From assembly GCA_965207385.1 (NCBI GenBank), contig CBDBLZ010000021.1, positions 558,001-622,000 on the forward strand: DNA of 64,000 bases, written 5' to 3'. The notes under the pieces are model-generated. The model worked only from the letters and a program-made list of their open reading frames with translations, was not told where the DNA came from and did not search any database. Source of the stretch: CAZXEU01 sp965207385. Its GTDB lineage: Bacteria; Bacteroidota; Rhodothermia; Rhodothermales; Bin80. Positions 16,352 through 26,162 of this stretch are shown here, piece after piece; within the stretch, counting starts at the first letter, position 1, and the number at the start of each line of letters is the position of its first letter. Position numbers and translations under genes: made by a program.

Positions 16352-18415
16352 ATGGGCGTGCGAGACCAGATTCTGGTACGAATGTATTCCGTACTGTCGC
16401 TACTCATGGCGGCTGCGCTGGTCGTGGTCCTGCGTGTTGTCTGGATTCACTTTTCGGACGCGGAAGAATTGCGCCGCGTCGGAATTCGGCAGTCCCAGTC
16501 CATCAAGGTCCTGCCGGCACGGCGGGGAGCGATTCTTGACAGCCGGGGGCGTGCGCTGGCCATCAACATTCCTCGCTACGAATTGGCGCTGGATCCGACC
16601 GCCACGGGGTTTCAGGCGGCGCGAGCTTCCTTTGTAGAGGATCTGTCCCGGATCACGGGCAAGTCGCGCCAATTCCTTATGGATCGGATTTCAGCCAGGC
16701 CCAGCGAACGGTTCGTTCGGCTGCTGAGCCTTAGCGAGGAACAGTGGCGTGAAGTGGAAACGTGGGACGTACCCGGCGTCATTCTTGAGCAGCAATTCAG
16801 CAGGCGCTACGTGTACGAGAACACCGCGGCACACGTACTGGGTCACGTCGACGTGGACGGAAGGGGCAAGGCGGGCCTGGAATTGCAATACGATGCCGTA
16901 TTGACCGGCACTCCAGGCCGCCGCATGCTGCTTCGCGACCGACGCGGTGTCCGGAGAGTGGATGCAGCCGGCACGGTATTGCCTCCCATGGACGGAGACG
17001 CGATCGTTCTGACGATTGATCTCGTGCATCAGACCATAATGGAAGAGGAGCTCGCACGGGGCGTGGAGGAAACTGGAGCTGCACGAGGCACGGCCGTGGC
17101 AGTCGATCCGAATACTGGCGCTATTCTGGGGATGGCAAACTGGCCCACCTTTGATCCCAACCATCCGGAAGTGTACCCGCGCGAGCAATGGCGCAATCAC
17201 TCCGTGACCGATCGTATGGAGCCCGGGTCAACATTCAAACTTGTAGCAGCGATAGCGGCCCTTGAGCAGGGCGCCACCACGATGGACCGGGAGGTGGATA
17301 CCGGCGACGGTTGGGCGGTCTTCCACGGGCGGACGATGCGTGATACGAAGGCGCACGGCAAGATCCCGTTTACCGACGTAATCGCGCTGAGCAGCAACGT
17401 GGGCATGGCCCGAACGGCATCGCTTCTGCGCAGAGGAGACCTCTACCGGTACGCACGTGATCTGGGGTTTGGAGGGAAGTCATGGATTGATCTTCCCGGG
17501 GAAGTAGGAGGGCTTCTCAAGAAGACGAGCCACTGGAGCGGTACCACGCTGACGTCTATGAGCATAGGATATGAAGTGGACGTAACCGCTCTTCAGCTGC
17601 TCATGGCGTATGCAGCGCTGGCCAATGGCGGTCTTCTGAGACAGCCATACGTGGTGGCTGAGCAGCGGGATGTATTCGGCAATGTGCTTTGGCGGGCAGC
17701 CGACGATCCCGCGCGGGGAGATTCGGTGCGCCGGGTTTTCCGGCAGTCAACGGCTGCTCTGCTCAGGCCGGCGTTTGAGAAGGTCGTTAACGCAGGTACG
17801 GCCAGGCTCGCCCACGTTGACGGTCTGCGCATTGCCGGCAAGACGGGCACTGCCCGGAAGGTGCAGGACGGGGCCTACGGCGGCGGCTACCGCGCCACGT
17901 TCGTGGGATTCTATCGTGCCAACGCTCCGCAAGTAGCCATGGTCGTGGTCATGGACGAGCCAAAGACCAGCATATATGGCGGAGCGGCCGCTGCTCCGGT
18001 ATTCCGGCGCATTGCTGAACGATGGACAAGGATCGATCCCGCTCCTGCGCCGCAGATCAGCCCCCGCGACTCCTTGATGGTGCCGGATGTCCGCAGCCTT
18101 CCGTTGGCGGCGGCGCGGCGAATCCTGCGCCTGCACGGTTTCCGGGCCATTACAACGGGCGCGGAATCGGCCGTGGTAGCCGAGCAGAGACCAGGTCCCG
18201 GCAAAATGCACGAGCGGGGCGGCACCGTGCGGCTCCACCAGGATGAGAATCGGCCGGTCACGGCACCGGTGAGCGGGCTGGGCAGACGGTCTGAGCTCTA
18301 TTTCCTGACCGCGGCCATCGAAAATGAACACCTGGTTGAATCGGACAGCCTCACCCATAGGGCTTACGTGGCGGCCATGCGGCTATCTAACCAATCGGGA
18401 GGTGGCGAGGAATGA
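16352..18415 (+). CDS. ftsI: Septal peptidoglycan transpeptidase FtsI (PBP3) with PASTA domain
   Basis: Class B penicillin-binding protein that crosslinks septal peptidoglycan together with FtsW. The 687-residue protein has an N-terminal membrane anchor (about 12-32), a PBP dimerisation domain starting LPARRGAILDSRG, and the transpeptidase domain. The active-site motifs are STFK (S293), SSN (347-349) and KTG (K497). A PASTA domain follows at about 570-635 (MVPDVRSLPLAAARRIL) and a tail of some 50 residues. PASTA on FtsI is common in Bacteroidota-type organisms. It starts 11 bp after ftsL, with GGAGG just upstream, and its stop overlaps the murE start. Confidence 0.95.
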   Translation: MGVRDQILVRMYSVLSLLMAAALVVVLRVVWIHFSDAEELRRVGIRQSQSIKVLPARRGAILDSRGRALAINIPRYELALDPTATGFQAARASFVEDLSRITGKSRQFLMDRISARPSERFVRLLSLSEEQWREVETWDVPGVILEQQFSRRYVYENTAAHVLGHVDVDGRGKAGLELQYDAVLTGTPGRRMLLRDRRGVRRVDAAGTVLPPMDGDAIVLTIDLVHQTIMEEELARGVEETGAARGTAVAVDPNTGAILGMANWPTFDPNHPEVYPREQWRNHSVTDRMEPGSTFKLVAAIAALEQGATTMDREVDTGDGWAVFHGRTMRDTKAHGKIPFTDVIALSSNVGMARTASLLRRGDLYRYARDLGFGGKSWIDLPGEVGGLLKKTSHWSGTTLTSMSIGYEVDVTALQLLMAYAALANGGLLRQPYVVAEQRDVFGNVLWRAADDPARGDSVRRVFRQSTAALLRPAFEKVVNAGTARLAHVDGLRIAGKTGTARKVQDGAYGGGYRATFVGFYRANAPQVAMVVVMDEPKTSIYGGAAAAPVFRRIAERWTRIDPAPAPQISPRDSLMVPDVRSLPLAAARRILRLHGFRAITTGAESAVVAEQRPGPGKMHERGGTVRLHQDENRPVTAPVSGLGRRSELYFLTAAIENEHLVESDSLTHRAYVAAMRLSNQSGGGEE

Positions 18416-19926
18416 ATCAGCAGAAGCCAGGCATGGTCACCACCTGGGCAAAGGTATGTCAGGACCTGAAGGAATCCGGGCTGCTGCGGTCCGTCGGCGG
18501 CGGGGGTGAAGGGATTACCATCCGGCAGGTAACGTGTGATAGCCGCATGGTGCGGCCGGCAGGGCTCTTCGTCGCAATCCGGGGACGGAACGTCCACGGG
18601 AGAGCGTACATGCAGGATGCCGTAGACAGGGGGGCTGCAGCCATCGTGGGTGAAGATCTGCCGGATGCCTTGCGCATTCCCGGCGTGGCGTTCGCCCAGG
18701 TAAGCGATGCTCGCAAGGCCCTTGCAGCGTTGGCTGCGACCCATTCCGGATTGGCCCATAGGGAACTGAAGCTGTACGGAGTAACGGGCACCAATGGCAA
18801 GACCACGACCTGCTATCTGCTCCACCATGTGTTTTCGAAACTGGGTGGCAAGTGCGGCATGCTCGGTACGGTGGAGTACCGGTGTGGAGACACCACGGAG
18901 GTGTCGCCTCTGACCACGCCAGATCCTGAATTGCTCCACCAGTTGTTCCGCCAAATGGCGGCAGCCGGCTGCAAGGCCTGCGTGCTCGAGGTGTCTTCCC
19001 ACGCTTTGGAACAGGACAGGGTTTGGGGTCTGGAGTTTAACGCCGGGGTCTTTACCAACCTTTCGCAGGATCACCTGGATTACCATGGCTCGTTTGCCCA
19101 ATACAGGGAAAGCAAGCGAAAGCTGTTCACGGGATTGGGACCGGATGCCGCGGCGGTTTACAACGTGGATGACCCGTCTTCCGCGTGGATGATCAACGGG
19201 ACAGCTGCGCAGATGCTCTCGTACGGCAAGAGCAGCGCAGCTGACATCCGGTTCAGCATTCTGGATCATTCGCTTCGCGGCCTCAGGCTCCGGTTGGACG
19301 GCCGGGAGTGCACATGCAGGATGGCCGGCAGCTTCAATGGTTATAACGTGGCTGCGGCATATGCCACTGCACTTTCGGCAGGGTATAGCGGCGACGCCGT
19401 GGCGGAGGCCATTGGCAGCTCGCCGCAGGTGCCCGGAAGGCTGGAGCGTCTCGAGGGACCTGATGGCACTGTGGCTATTGTGGACTACGCCCACACGCCG
19501 GACGCCCTGAAGAGTGTCTTGCGGACACTTCTGCAGACAAGGCCGGAGGGCGCAGCACTATGGTGCGTATTCGGCTGCGGAGGAGACCGGGACCGCGGGA
19601 AGCGGCCCACGATGGGACAGATTGCAGAATCTCTGGCAGATCATGTGGTCGTTACGTCTGACAATCCCAGGTCGGAGGCCCCGGCGCAGATTCTCCGGGA
19701 TATACGCTCGGGCATGGAGCTGCCGGACGCTGCCCGGTGGATTGAGGACCGACAGGAAGCGATACATATAGCGATTGCGGAAGCGTTGGCCGGGGACGTG
19801 ATACTGATTGCCGGAAGGGGGCATGAAGGGGTGCAGACTGCAAGGGACGGCCGGCGGACGCTGGACGACCGTCTTGAAGCCAGGCAAGCGCTGCTGGAGC
19901 GCGGAGGGTCATGCTCTACTACTTGA
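18412..19926 (+). CDS. murE: UDP-MurNAc-L-Ala-D-Glu ligase MurE (meso-diaminopimelate type)
   Basis: Adds the third residue of the peptidoglycan stem peptide in the cytoplasm. The 504-residue Mur ligase has the N-terminal UDP-MurNAc-binding domain (TCDSRMVRPAGLFVAIRG), the ATP loop GVTGTNGKTTT (about residue 123) and the central HALEQDRVWG region. The C-terminal domain has DNPR at 417-420. DNPR is the specificity motif for meso-diaminopimelate rather than lysine. The gene overlaps ftsI by four bases and runs 16 bases into mraY. There is no murF after it, unlike the order in most Proteobacteria. Confidence 0.95.
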   Translation: MNQQKPGMVTTWAKVCQDLKESGLLRSVGGGGEGITIRQVTCDSRMVRPAGLFVAIRGRNVHGRAYMQDAVDRGAAAIVGEDLPDALRIPGVAFAQVSDARKALAALAATHSGLAHRELKLYGVTGTNGKTTTCYLLHHVFSKLGGKCGMLGTVEYRCGDTTEVSPLTTPDPELLHQLFRQMAAAGCKACVLEVSSHALEQDRVWGLEFNAGVFTNLSQDHLDYHGSFAQYRESKRKLFTGLGPDAAAVYNVDDPSSAWMINGTAAQMLSYGKSSAADIRFSILDHSLRGLRLRLDGRECTCRMAGSFNGYNVAAAYATALSAGYSGDAVAEAIGSSPQVPGRLERLEGPDGTVAIVDYAHTPDALKSVLRTLLQTRPEGAALWCVFGCGGDRDRGKRPTMGQIAESLADHVVVTSDNPRSEAPAQILRDIRSGMELPDAARWIEDRQEAIHIAIAEALAGDVILIAGRGHEGVQTARDGRRTLDDRLEARQALLERGGSCSTT

Positions 19927-21083
19927 TAAGGCTTATTGAGGAGCGATTTCATCCTCCTGGGTTCCAGGTCGTGGACTTCATCACCGTACGCGCGGCGCTG
20001 GCCGCCATAACGGCCCTGGTCATAGCCATCGCTCTTGGTCCGCGCATCATTGCCTGGCTCACCAGGCGTCAGATCGGTGAGACGGTGCGTACGGGGCTCA
20101 CGGCCGGGATTGTGGACCATTCGCACAAGGCCGGTACGCCCACCATGGGCGGGCTCATCATTCTGCTCGCCCTTCTGGGGGCAACGCTGCTTTGGGGTGC
20201 CATTGCCGAGGTGTACGTTTGGCTCATTGTCGTAGCCACAGCATGGATGGGCGTATTCGGGTTCGCCGACGACTACATCAAGGTCGTAAAGCGGGACAAG
20301 GCGGGCCTGGCCCCGCGAGTCAAGATAGTCGGTCAGGTTGGGCTGGGCTTGCTCGTGGGCATCCTGCTCTACTTCCATCCCCAGTTCGCCGAGAACCGGT
20401 CCCTGACGGATCTGCCGTTTGTGCGGTACTGGCAATTTGATTACAACGGCTTGTCCGCCCTGCTGTCCGGGTCCGGTGCCTCCTCGCCGGACTTGGGCTG
20501 GCTGGTATACGTGCCTGTTGTCGTCTTTATCGTAACGGCGACATCGAACGCCGTCAACCTGACCGATGGCCTGGACGGTCTGGCTGCCAGCGTGACTGCC
20601 ACCGTCGCGCTCGGACTGGTCGTGTTGTGCTACGTATCGGGACACAGCGTGCTGGCCAATTACCTGGGAATCATGCACTTGCCCGGTGCGAGCGAGCTTA
20701 CTGTCTTCGCGGCCGCCATGGCTGCGGCGTGCCTGGGCTTCCTCTGGTTCAACAGCTATCCCGCAGCCGTATTCATGGGTGATACCGGAGCCCTGGCGCT
20801 GGGCGCCGCCGTGAGCACCTTGGCGCTCATGGTCAAGAAAGAGCTCCTTTTGCCGCTGCTATGCCTGGTGTTCTTTGCGGAAACCGTCTCGGTCATTTTG
20901 CAGACCACGTACTTTCGGCACACTCGGCGCCAGACTGGTACGGGCAGGCGGATCTTTCGAATGGCTCCGCTGCATCATCACTTTGAAGCGGGCGGGATGC
21001 ACGAGGTTACCATCGTCATTCGCTTTGGAATCGTCAGTGTACTTGCGGTTCTCGCCACGCTGTTAACCCTTAGGATTCAATAG
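19911..21083 (+). CDS. mraY: Phospho-MurNAc-pentapeptide transferase MraY
   Basis: Integral membrane enzyme moving phospho-MurNAc-pentapeptide to undecaprenyl phosphate to form lipid I. The 390-residue protein has about ten membrane segments and the family's conserved loops: KAGTPTMGGL, FADDYIK with paired aspartates, NLTDGLDGLA and the histidine-rich APLHHHFE before the last helix. It is somewhat longer than E. coli MraY (360), mainly in the periplasmic loop near residues 150-195. The start lies inside the end of murE, so translation is probably coupled. Confidence 0.96.
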   Translation: MLYYLIRLIEERFHPPGFQVVDFITVRAALAAITALVIAIALGPRIIAWLTRRQIGETVRTGLTAGIVDHSHKAGTPTMGGLIILLALLGATLLWGAIAEVYVWLIVVATAWMGVFGFADDYIKVVKRDKAGLAPRVKIVGQVGLGLLVGILLYFHPQFAENRSLTDLPFVRYWQFDYNGLSALLSGSGASSPDLGWLVYVPVVVFIVTATSNAVNLTDGLDGLAASVTATVALGLVVLCYVSGHSVLANYLGIMHLPGASELTVFAAAMAAACLGFLWFNSYPAAVFMGDTGALALGAAVSTLALMVKKELLLPLLCLVFFAETVSVILQTTYFRHTRRQTGTGRRIFRMAPLHHHFEAGGMHEVTIVIRFGIVSVLAVLATLLTLRIQ

Positions 21084-21086
21084 GAC

Positions 21087-22451
21087 GTGCAACCAGAAGA
21101 CCTGCAGGGAAAGTATGTGACCGTGCTTGGTGCCGCTCGAAGCGGGCGCGCGGCGTCACGGCTGCTTGCGGGCGCCGGGGCGAGGGTGCTGTTGTCTGAC
21201 GTACGCGACATTCCTGCAAACGAAACTGCGTCGCTCAAGTCTGCGGCAATCCGTCTTGAGACAGGGGGCCACAGTGACAAGGCACTGGATGCCGACCTGT
21301 TTGTCATCAGTCCCGGCGTACCCACTTCGGCTCCCGTCGTGCAGCGCGCCCTGGGGCGTGGCATTCCCGTGTACAGCGAACTGGAAGTTGCGTCCTGGTT
21401 CTGCAAGGCCCGAATTGTGGCCATTACAGGCACCAACGGAAAGACCACCACGTGCACGCTCGTGCATTCGATTTTGCGCAGAGGAGGCTTGAGCAGCGTG
21501 CTCGCTGGCAACATCGGTACCCCATTCTCTGACGAGGTGGCGCAACTTGGCGCCGACAGCACGGCGGTGTTGGAAGTGTCCAGCTTCCAGCTGGATCACG
21601 TTGATTCCTTCAGGCCGACGGTTAGCGTATTGCTCAACATCAGCCCGGACCACTTGGACCGCTATAGAGGCAGTGTGGAAGATTACGCGCGGGCAAAATT
21701 CCGGCTCTTGGAAAACCAACGGGAGGAGGACGTGATAGTCTATAACTATGACGATACGCGCATCCGGAAGCATGTAGACAGCATTGTGCGTGCCCGGAGC
21801 CTGCATGCCGTCGCATTCAGTTGCAGTGCAACACTTGCAGACGGGGTCTCACTGCAGGACGGGGCCATAACCGTCTCAGCTTTCGGAGAGACTGACGTAC
21901 TGGTACGGATTGACGATCTCGGTCCGGGAGGGCGGGAGAATGCGCGCAATGCAATGGCCGCGGCGGCCGCTGCACGGGCTCTCGAAATCGAAAACGCCGT
22001 AATTCGTGAGAGCCTGCTCCGGTTCGAGGGGCTGGCGCACAGGCTGGAGTTCGTACGCACTGTGGACGGCGTGCGCTATATCAACGACTCCAAGTCTACC
22101 AATGTGAACGCATTGTGGTATGCCCTCGAAACCATGCGCGGGCCCGTGGTGCTTCTGGCAGGCGGGCGAGACAAGGGGAACGACTACTCGCCTCTACACG
22201 GGCTCGTCAAGCAGAAAGTCAGGGCCGTCGTGGCTTTTGGCGAAAGTGCAGGCGCCGTTTGTCGGGATCTGGGTCCGTTTGCTCCGCGCGTCGCACGGGC
22301 TGTGACGCTGGAGGAGGCCACAGAGCTGGCACGACGTCTGGCGGTGCCGGGCGGCGTGGTGCTGCTAAGTCCAGCGTGCTCGTCCTTCGACCTATTTGAC
22401 AGCTACGTGCATCGCGGCGAAGCATTCAAGCGGATCGTACTCCAATTCTGA
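21087..22451 (+). CDS. murD: UDP-MurNAc-L-alanine:D-glutamate ligase MurD
   Basis: Adds D-glutamate to the stem peptide. The 454-residue Mur ligase opens with a Rossmann-like VLGAARSGRAASRLL, then the ATP loop ITGTNGKTTTCTLVH (about 110-125), the central NISPDHLDRY motif and the C-terminal NDSKSTNVNA and SPACSSFDLFDSY motifs that mark MurD. The start is a GTG three bases after the mraY stop. The D-glutamate it uses links functionally to the DgcN/DgcA-like pair at 38965-41098, though those genes are far away. Confidence 0.96.
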   Translation: MQPEDLQGKYVTVLGAARSGRAASRLLAGAGARVLLSDVRDIPANETASLKSAAIRLETGGHSDKALDADLFVISPGVPTSAPVVQRALGRGIPVYSELEVASWFCKARIVAITGTNGKTTTCTLVHSILRRGGLSSVLAGNIGTPFSDEVAQLGADSTAVLEVSSFQLDHVDSFRPTVSVLLNISPDHLDRYRGSVEDYARAKFRLLENQREEDVIVYNYDDTRIRKHVDSIVRARSLHAVAFSCSATLADGVSLQDGAITVSAFGETDVLVRIDDLGPGGRENARNAMAAAAAARALEIENAVIRESLLRFEGLAHRLEFVRTVDGVRYINDSKSTNVNALWYALETMRGPVVLLAGGRDKGNDYSPLHGLVKQKVRAVVAFGESAGAVCRDLGPFAPRVARAVTLEEATELARRLAVPGGVVLLSPACSSFDLFDSYVHRGEAFKRIVLQF

Positions 22452-22460
22452 GCAGATATC

Positions 22461-23624
22461 GTGGCACGGTCTTTCATACGTCTCCCGCAGGCTATGGCGC
22501 GGACGCCGGCTGACAAGTATGTCTGCTGGATTGTCCTGATGCTGTCGGCAATCGGCGTCTTTGCGGTCTACAGCGCTGTCGGATTCCTGGCAGAGACCAA
22601 GGCCGGCGGAGACACGGAGATGTTCCTGTTCCGCCATATTCTGCGGCTGGGATTAGCGCTTTGCGCACTGGTGGTGTTCAGCCTGGTGGACTACCACGCG
22701 ATTGCGCGCATAGCGAAGGTACTGCTGATTAGCTCGCTCTTGTTGTTGCTGCTCGTTAGGGTCTTCGGAGTTACTCTCGGCGGCGCCACCAGGGCCTTTA
22801 GCCTCGGCCCGCTGGGACTGCAGCCATCCGACATTGCCAAGGTAGCGCTGGTGCTTTACGTCGGTGTCCTTCTGGCCCGGAAGCAGGAGTACGTTGGCAG
22901 CTTCGGCCGTGCTTTTGCCCCTATCTTTGTCTGGGTTTTTGCCACCATCGCGCTTGTTGGCGCGGAAGACCTGTCGACGGCAGCTGTGGTGCTGGCTGCG
23001 CTGGTTCTGATGTGCTACGTCGGGCGCGCCAGCCTACGCCACCTGTTCAGCCTTGGTCTGGCAGGTGCCGGCTGTGCCGTTCTTCTGCTAACAGCCTCCC
23101 CGAACCGGGCAGCGCGCGTTGAGGCCTATACGGGCTTGAAGCTGTTCCCGAATACGGAGGCAGAGGATGTCTTCAATGCTCGCTCGGAAGGTTACCAGGC
23201 CCAACAGGCACGCATAGCCTTCGCGCTTGGTGGCCTTACGGGCCGGGGTCCGGGAAAGAGCGTCCAGCGCGACTTTCTGCCGGCGCCGTACAACGACTTC
23301 ATCTTTGCCATTATAGCTGAGGAGTACGGCTTGCTTGGAGCCCTGCTGCTGCTGCTCCTGTTTGCGGGCCTGCTGCTGCGAGGCTTTCTGCGCATCGCGC
23401 GGCATGCTCCGGATCCACTAGGCCTGTTCCTTGCCGTGGGCTTTACGACCATGGTAGTGATATATGGCCTTGTCCATGCCGGCGTGGCGGCCGGCCTTCT
23501 TCCCGTCACGGGGCTGCCGTTGCCCCTCGTCTCCTACGGGGGTACGTCCATGCTGGGCAATGGCATCATGATCGGCATTCTGCTCAATGTGTCGAGGCAG
23601 TGCCGAATCGATCAAGGAAGCTGA
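22461..23624 (+). CDS. ftsW: Septal peptidoglycan polymerase FtsW
   Basis: SEDS-family glycosyltransferase that polymerises lipid II at the septum with FtsI. The 387-residue membrane protein has about ten membrane segments. Conserved SEDS features are GLQPSDIAKVALVLY, then NDFIFAIIAEEYG in the large periplasmic loop and the C-terminal PLPLVSYGGTSMLGNGI. The family's first motif with the catalytic Asp region near residue 240-260 is in place. The start is GTG at 22461, nine bases after murD. Confidence 0.95.
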   Translation: MARSFIRLPQAMARTPADKYVCWIVLMLSAIGVFAVYSAVGFLAETKAGGDTEMFLFRHILRLGLALCALVVFSLVDYHAIARIAKVLLISSLLLLLLVRVFGVTLGGATRAFSLGPLGLQPSDIAKVALVLYVGVLLARKQEYVGSFGRAFAPIFVWVFATIALVGAEDLSTAAVVLAALVLMCYVGRASLRHLFSLGLAGAGCAVLLLTASPNRAARVEAYTGLKLFPNTEAEDVFNARSEGYQAQQARIAFALGGLTGRGPGKSVQRDFLPAPYNDFIFAIIAEEYGLLGALLLLLLFAGLLLRGFLRIARHAPDPLGLFLAVGFTTMVVIYGLVHAGVAAGLLPVTGLPLPLVSYGGTSMLGNGIMIGILLNVSRQCRIDQGS

Positions 23625-23625
23625 A

Positions 23626-24753
23626 ATGCAGAGGGCACCGCGCATACTCTTCGCAGGCGGAGGCACGGGGGGCCACGTGTATCCCGCCATTGCCATCGCG
23701 AATGCCGTTCGCGAGCTGGAGTCCGAGGCCGCCATTGCGTTTGCCGGGACGCGCGAGCACCTCGAGTGGACGGCCGTGCCGAAGGCCGGATATGCCATCC
23801 ATCCGATCACGGTGAGCGGGTTCCACCGAAAACAGCCCATGCGCAATATCGGATTGCCGGCAAAGCTTGCCCGTGGACTGGTCCAGAGCCTGGCACTCGT
23901 GCGTGATTTCGACGCGGACGCAGCTGTCGGTACGGGAGGGTACGTTTCCGGTCCGGTCCTGATGGCGGCGCACATGAGAAAGCGCCCCATTGTTGTGCAG
24001 GAGCAAAACGCGTACGCCGGGATTACCAACAAGCTGCTCTCCCGTCGAGCCTCCCAGATCCATATTGCATTTCCGGAAGCCCGCCAGTGGTTCCCGGAAG
24101 AGAAGTGCCGGATAAGCGGCAATCCAACCCGGGCTGAACTCCTCACGGCGGACGCGGCTAGGGCGCGGGCCGAACTCGGTGTTCCAGACGGTGCGCGCGT
24201 CTTGTTCGTATTTGGAGGCTCGCTCGGTAGCCAGGCGCTCAACGCGGCTATGGACCGATGGGTGCAGCGCTATGCGTCCCAGGAAGGGTTATTCCTGCTT
24301 TGGCAGACGGGCAAATTGTACTTCGATCGCATTCGGCGACGCGTGGCGGATCATCCCCGGTTGCGACTGATGAAGTTTGTCCATCGCATGGACTTGGCGT
24401 ACGCGGCGGCCGACCTGGTCTTGTGCCGAGCCGGCGCGATTGCGTGCAGCGAACTATTGGTTACCGGTACGCCTGCCGTACTGGTTCCGTCTCCAAACGT
24501 AGCGTCGGACCACCAGACCCTGAATGCGCGGAGCATGGAGGCGCTGGGAGCGGCCGTATACGTCAGCGAGGACAAGTTGGAGTCGGCCATGGCCCGGCTC
24601 GTGCCGGAGTTGCTTGCCGACGAAAGTCGAAGGTCCGCAATGGCGGCAATGGCCCGCCGGGCCGGCAGCCCGGACGCGGCAAAGCGCATAGCCCGGGATG
24701 TCCTTCGACTGGCCGGATGGAATATGTCTCAAGCGCGAGCGAAACCTGCATGA
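23626..24753 (+). CDS. murG: UDP-GlcNAc:lipid I N-acetylglucosaminyltransferase MurG
   Basis: Peripheral membrane GT28 enzyme making lipid II. The 375-residue protein has the N-terminal FAGGGTGGHVYPAIAIA loop (residues 8-24), the second glycine loop GTGGYVSGP, the central VFGGSLGSQALNAAM and the C-terminal donor motif CRAGAIACSELL. The ATG at 23626 follows the ftsW stop by one base; an in-frame GTG inside ftsW was rejected because it lies well before the conserved start. It ends in an ATGA overlap with murC. Confidence 0.96.
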   Translation: MQRAPRILFAGGGTGGHVYPAIAIANAVRELESEAAIAFAGTREHLEWTAVPKAGYAIHPITVSGFHRKQPMRNIGLPAKLARGLVQSLALVRDFDADAAVGTGGYVSGPVLMAAHMRKRPIVVQEQNAYAGITNKLLSRRASQIHIAFPEARQWFPEEKCRISGNPTRAELLTADAARARAELGVPDGARVLFVFGGSLGSQALNAAMDRWVQRYASQEGLFLLWQTGKLYFDRIRRRVADHPRLRLMKFVHRMDLAYAAADLVLCRAGAIACSELLVTGTPAVLVPSPNVASDHQTLNARSMEALGAAVYVSEDKLESAMARLVPELLADESRRSAMAAMARRAGSPDAAKRIARDVLRLAGWNMSQARAKPA

Positions 24754-26162
24754 ACACGGCAAGGCGCAATCCCCGCTGGCTGGGCAGAATCCGCCGGGTG
24801 CACATGGTGGGCATCGGAGGTGTGGGCATGAGTTCCATTGCCGCCGTGCTGCTGGATCGCGGCTTCGAGGTGTCTGGGTCTGATTTGGCCAAGTCAGACC
24901 TTACGGATGGACTGGAGAAACGTGGCGCCACGATCTTCGAGGGACACGCACCGGACCAGATCGGCAGTGCCGATGCCGTGGTTTATTCCTCGGCCGTAAT
25001 CCCCCAGGAAAACGCTGAAACCCTGGAAGCCATGGCGCGCCGGGTACCGCTGATACCGCGTGCGGAGATGTTGGGCGAGCTCATGCGAATGAAATTTGGA
25101 GTGGGCATTGCCGGCACCCACGGCAAGACCACAACCACGTCCTTGGTGGGACTCGTTCTCACGGAAGGCGGATTTGATCCCACGATCATTGTGGGAGGCA
25201 AGGTTGCGGTCTTCGGCTCGAACGCCGTGTCCGGTGAGGGAGACATTATCGTGATCGAGGCAGATGAATATGACCGGACCTTCCTGCGGCTGACACCGGC
25301 ACTGGCGGTAATTACCAGCATCGAGGCAGAGCACCTCGATACGTATTCGGACCTGGACGACCTGAAAAGCGCATTCTTGACGTATGCCAACTCCGTGCCC
25401 TTTTTTGGAGCCTCCATAGTCTGCCTGGACGACGGCGTGGTGCAAGAGATCATGGGCAGCATCCAGCGCAGGCTTGTCACCTACGGCACGGTTAGGCAGG
25501 CGATGGTGCGCGCCGAGTCCATTGTGCAGGAGGGCTCGTCTGTCCGCTTCATGGTTGTGGCAAACAACGAGGTTCTCGGCGTGGTCACGCTGCAGGCGCC
25601 AGGCCTGTTCAACGTGCAAAACGCACTGGCAGCCATCGCTGTCGGGCTCGAGATGGACATTGAATTCCCGCAAATCCAGAGTGGACTATCCCGGTTTACA
25701 GGCGTCAATCGGAGATTCCAGATACTGGGAGAAGCAGCTGGTATCGTGGTCATTGATGACTACGCACACCATCCGACAGAGGTAGAGGCTACGCTTCTTG
25801 CCGCCTGCGACGCGTACCCGGACCGTAGAATCGTGGCTGTATTTCAGCCGCACCTGTATTCCAGGACAGAGAGTTTCAAGGAGCGGTTCGGGGCCTCATT
25901 CCACAATGCGGATGTGCTCGTGGTCACGGACATTTACGGCGCCCGAGAGGTGCCGAGGCCTGGAGTTTCGGGGCGCACGGTAGCGGATTCTGCCTCGGCC
26001 CGGGGGCATCGGAATGTCCAGTATGTGGCCGAAAAAGCGAAACTTGCCGAGGAACTGAGTGCCGTCTGCTCATCCGGCGACGCGGTGGTATTCCTGGGTG
26101 CCGGAGACATCTGGCGGTGCGCGCGCACATTCTTCGGCAAGCTGCAACGGAGCGCGGCATGA
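24750..26162 (+). CDS. murC: UDP-N-acetylmuramate:L-alanine ligase MurC
   Basis: First Mur ligase, adding L-alanine to UDP-MurNAc. The 470-residue protein has HMVGIGGVGMSSIA near the N-terminus, the ATP loop GIAGTHGKTTTTSLV (about 120-135), VIEADEYDRTFL and the C-terminal DDYAHHPTEVEATL motif typical of MurC. The frame is open far upstream across murG, but that extension has no homology and I start at the ATG that overlaps the murG stop. The stop overlaps the ftsQ ATG. Confidence 0.96.
   Translation: MNTARRNPRWLGRIRRVHMVGIGGVGMSSIAAVLLDRGFEVSGSDLAKSDLTDGLEKRGATIFEGHAPDQIGSADAVVYSSAVIPQENAETLEAMARRVPLIPRAEMLGELMRMKFGVGIAGTHGKTTTTSLVGLVLTEGGFDPTIIVGGKVAVFGSNAVSGEGDIIVIEADEYDRTFLRLTPALAVITSIEAEHLDTYSDLDDLKSAFLTYANSVPFFGASIVCLDDGVVQEIMGSIQRRLVTYGTVRQAMVRAESIVQEGSSVRFMVVANNEVLGVVTLQAPGLFNVQNALAAIAVGLEMDIEFPQIQSGLSRFTGVNRRFQILGEAAGIVVIDDYAHHPTEVEATLLAACDAYPDRRIVAVFQPHLYSRTESFKERFGASFHNADVLVVTDIYGAREVPRPGVSGRTVADSASARGHRNVQYVAEKAKLAEELSAVCSSGDAVVFLGAGDIWRCARTFFGKLQRSAA

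Noticed and set aside
24258..24749. Long in-frame upstream extension of murC over murG
   Set aside because: It is the +1 frame of murG; MurC homology begins just after the ATG at 24750.
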